Shown: piece after piece, positions 5,627 to 6,359 of the stretch
Numbering within the stretch: position 1 is the stretch's first letter
Layout of the letters: each line of letters opens with the position of its first letter
Notes under the pieces: model-generated
The model's input: only the letters and a program-made list of their open reading frames with translations
Told to the model about the DNA's origin: nothing
Database searches by the model: none
Assembly: GCA_029262935.1 (NCBI GenBank)
Contig: JAJCYK010000185.1
Location: forward strand, 1 to 6,359
Direction: 5' to 3'
Length of the DNA stretch: 6,359 bases
Source: Cytophagales bacterium
GTDB taxonomy: Bacteria > Bacteroidota > Bacteroidia > Cytophagales > Cyclobacteriaceae
Position numbers and translations under genes: made by a program

Positions 5627-6168
5627 TAAAACTCCTTTTGCACCATTTCAGCATGTTGTAAATGTGCCTCTAGAGCTGGCAATATGGCTTCTAGTAATCC
5701 CTTCAACTCTGCATTGCTGGCTTGAGGAATTAATAAATCCCGTACGGCGCCAATTACAGCTTTGTGATAAGCCACTTCATTGTCGATGTATGCTTTGTTA
5801 AAGGCCTTACCCTTGGCCGCCATCAAAGCATGCTTGGTTGTTTTGGCCCCGTCCAACAAGGACTGGCTTACCGCATTTTCTTGGGGCGTTACTCCCAACT
5901 TTGTAACCAATTCCGTGGCCTGATCAATGACACCTTTGTGGTCGCGGGCCATGGTTTCAGCAAAATTCAAGATCTCTTTGTTTTTTGACCTCTCTTGAGC
6001 AATAGCTGCATATTCTAAATCAATTTGATTTGCTACCACTCCTACATGGGCAATTTCGGAATCCGTTAGTTTGGGGCTGTCCTGTGCGTGAGCCGGCAAA
6101 AGTACCAGGCAACTAAAAATCAATAGTAACTGATACTTCAGATTAGCAAGTGTGTTAATAATACTCAT
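5626..6168 (-). CDS. DUF4142 family exported four-helix protein
   Basis: A 180-residue secreted or periplasmic protein of the DUF4142 family, which is predicted to have a ferritin-like helical bundle. The signal peptide ends in a clear Sec cleavage site: hydrophobic LLLIFSCLVLL, then AHA before QD at 28/29. The mature part is nearly all helix: TDSEIAHVGVVANQIDLEYAAIA (35-57), the NFAETMARDHKGV segment (68-80), KAFNKAYIDNEVAYHKAVI (121-139) and LPALEAHLQHAEMV (163-176). Conserved histidines H77, H135, H169 and H172 recur where the family places them and could bind metal, though no function is established. Length is normal for the family. The ATG at 6168 is the only start that keeps the signal; no Shine-Dalgarno is seen. 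It is the first gene of a unit with the cupredoxin gene, whose start overlaps its stop by one base. It may take part in envelope stress or copper handling, by context only. Confidence 0.88.
   Translation of the reverse strand: MSIINTLANLKYQLLLIFSCLVLLPAHAQDSPKLTDSEIAHVGVVANQIDLEYAAIAQERSKNKEILNFAETMARDHKGVIDQATELVTKLGVTPQENAVSQSLLDGAKTTKHALMAAKGKAFNKAYIDNEVAYHKAVIGAVRDLLIPQASNAELKGLLEAILPALEAHLQHAEMVQKEF
5632..5639 (-). promoter_or_regulatory. Shine-Dalgarno for the cupredoxin GTG start
   Basis: AAAAGGAG on the minus strand lies inside the last codons of the DUF4142 gene, five bases before the GTG of the cupredoxin gene. It decides this start over the internal Met and points to translational coupling. 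It stands out because the other starts in the window lack such a site. Confidence 0.7.
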
Positions 6169-6276
6169 GTGTTCGTTTTGTTTAGTTTCATACTTTACTG
6201 TTTGATATTAGAAATCCCCCGGGGTTACAAAATCCTTGCAATTTATCCGCAATTATATCCCCGACACGCAGCTCAA

Positions 6277-6335
6277 TTTGTCAGCGTCGCTACTGTATGG
6301 AGCTTGCTATAATTAGTATCTTTGGCGCTGACAAA
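6277..6335. repeat. 10-base inverted repeat, possible operator
   Basis: TTTGTCAGCG (6277-6286) and CGCTGACAAA (6326-6335) are exact reverse complements separated by 39 bases. They lie about 110 bases upstream of the DUF4142 start and close to the right edge. The arms may be two half-sites of a regulator that loops or bends the DNA between them, or a long-looped hairpin. No transposase is visible in the window, so an insertion-sequence origin is unsupported. Confidence 0.45.
6317..6324 (+). promoter_or_regulatory. Possible rightward -7 box
   Basis: TATCTTTG matches the Bacteroidota -7 consensus TAnnTTTG and ends one base before the right arm of the inverted repeat (6326-6335). It would drive a gene beyond the right edge, divergent from DUF4142. 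No TTG/TTTG is found at the expected -33 distance, so the call is weak. Confidence 0.22.
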
Positions 6336-6359
6336 ATCAATCCCTGACTAAATGGTATC

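Noticed and set aside
5764..5988. Plus-strand frame of 74 codons inside the DUF4142 gene
   Set aside because: Antisense to a complete signal peptide plus helical-bundle protein; no motif of its own.
6217..6224. CCCCGGGG palindrome in the right-end spacer
   Set aside because: Self-complementary over eight bases only, and the flanks do not extend it; too short to call a site.
6277..6335. Inverted repeat as the end of an insertion sequence
   Set aside because: Only 39 bases lie between the arms, and no transposase or target duplication is visible; a regulatory dyad fits better.

Overview
The window is AT-rich chromosomal DNA that looks like a marine-type member of Bacteroidota (Flavobacteriia or Cytophagia). 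The evidence is the gene set: a P460-type cytochrome lipoprotein, two AraC-type regulators (one with seven membrane spans, an architecture common in this phylum), an exported DinB-superfamily protein, a DUF4142 protein and a cupredoxin lipoprotein. Most starts lack a Shine-Dalgarno sequence, and one -7 box resembles the Bacteroidota consensus TAnnTTTG. There is no rRNA, tRNA, CRISPR array, transposase or phage gene. The organism assignment is inference and no species can be named.

Layout. A cytochrome P460-type lipoprotein (37-642, +) converges on a soluble AraC-family regulator (659-1540, -). After a 272-base spacer containing a good hairpin terminator comes an exported DinB-like protein (1813-2394, -). 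A second hairpin terminator separates it from a seven-span membrane protein with an AraC-type DNA-binding domain (2509-3639, -). A 304-base divergent control region (3640-3943) follows. Next is a TPR protein (3944-5260, +) whose N-terminal half looks like a zinc-peptidase-like domain that has lost its HExxH histidines. It converges, with only three bases between stop codons, on a two-gene unit read leftward: a DUF4142 protein (5626-6168, -) followed by a cupredoxin lipoprotein (5264-5626, -) whose GTG start overlaps the upstream stop by one base. The right end (6169-6359) is non-coding and holds a 10-base inverted repeat that spans a possible rightward promoter element.

How the genes may work together. 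Four of the seven proteins carry export signals (two lipoproteins, two secreted or periplasmic) and two others are regulators, so the region looks like a set of small envelope or stress modules. The only strongly supported operon is DUF4142-cupredoxin. The P460 protein probably handles hydroxylamine or nitric oxide, or another small redox ligand, at the cell surface or in the periplasm. The adjacent regulators could control their neighbours, but nothing in the sequence proves it. The most unusual item is the degenerate peptidase-TPR protein. Most of the rest belongs to recognisable families, and I see no clear multi-gene undescribed system.
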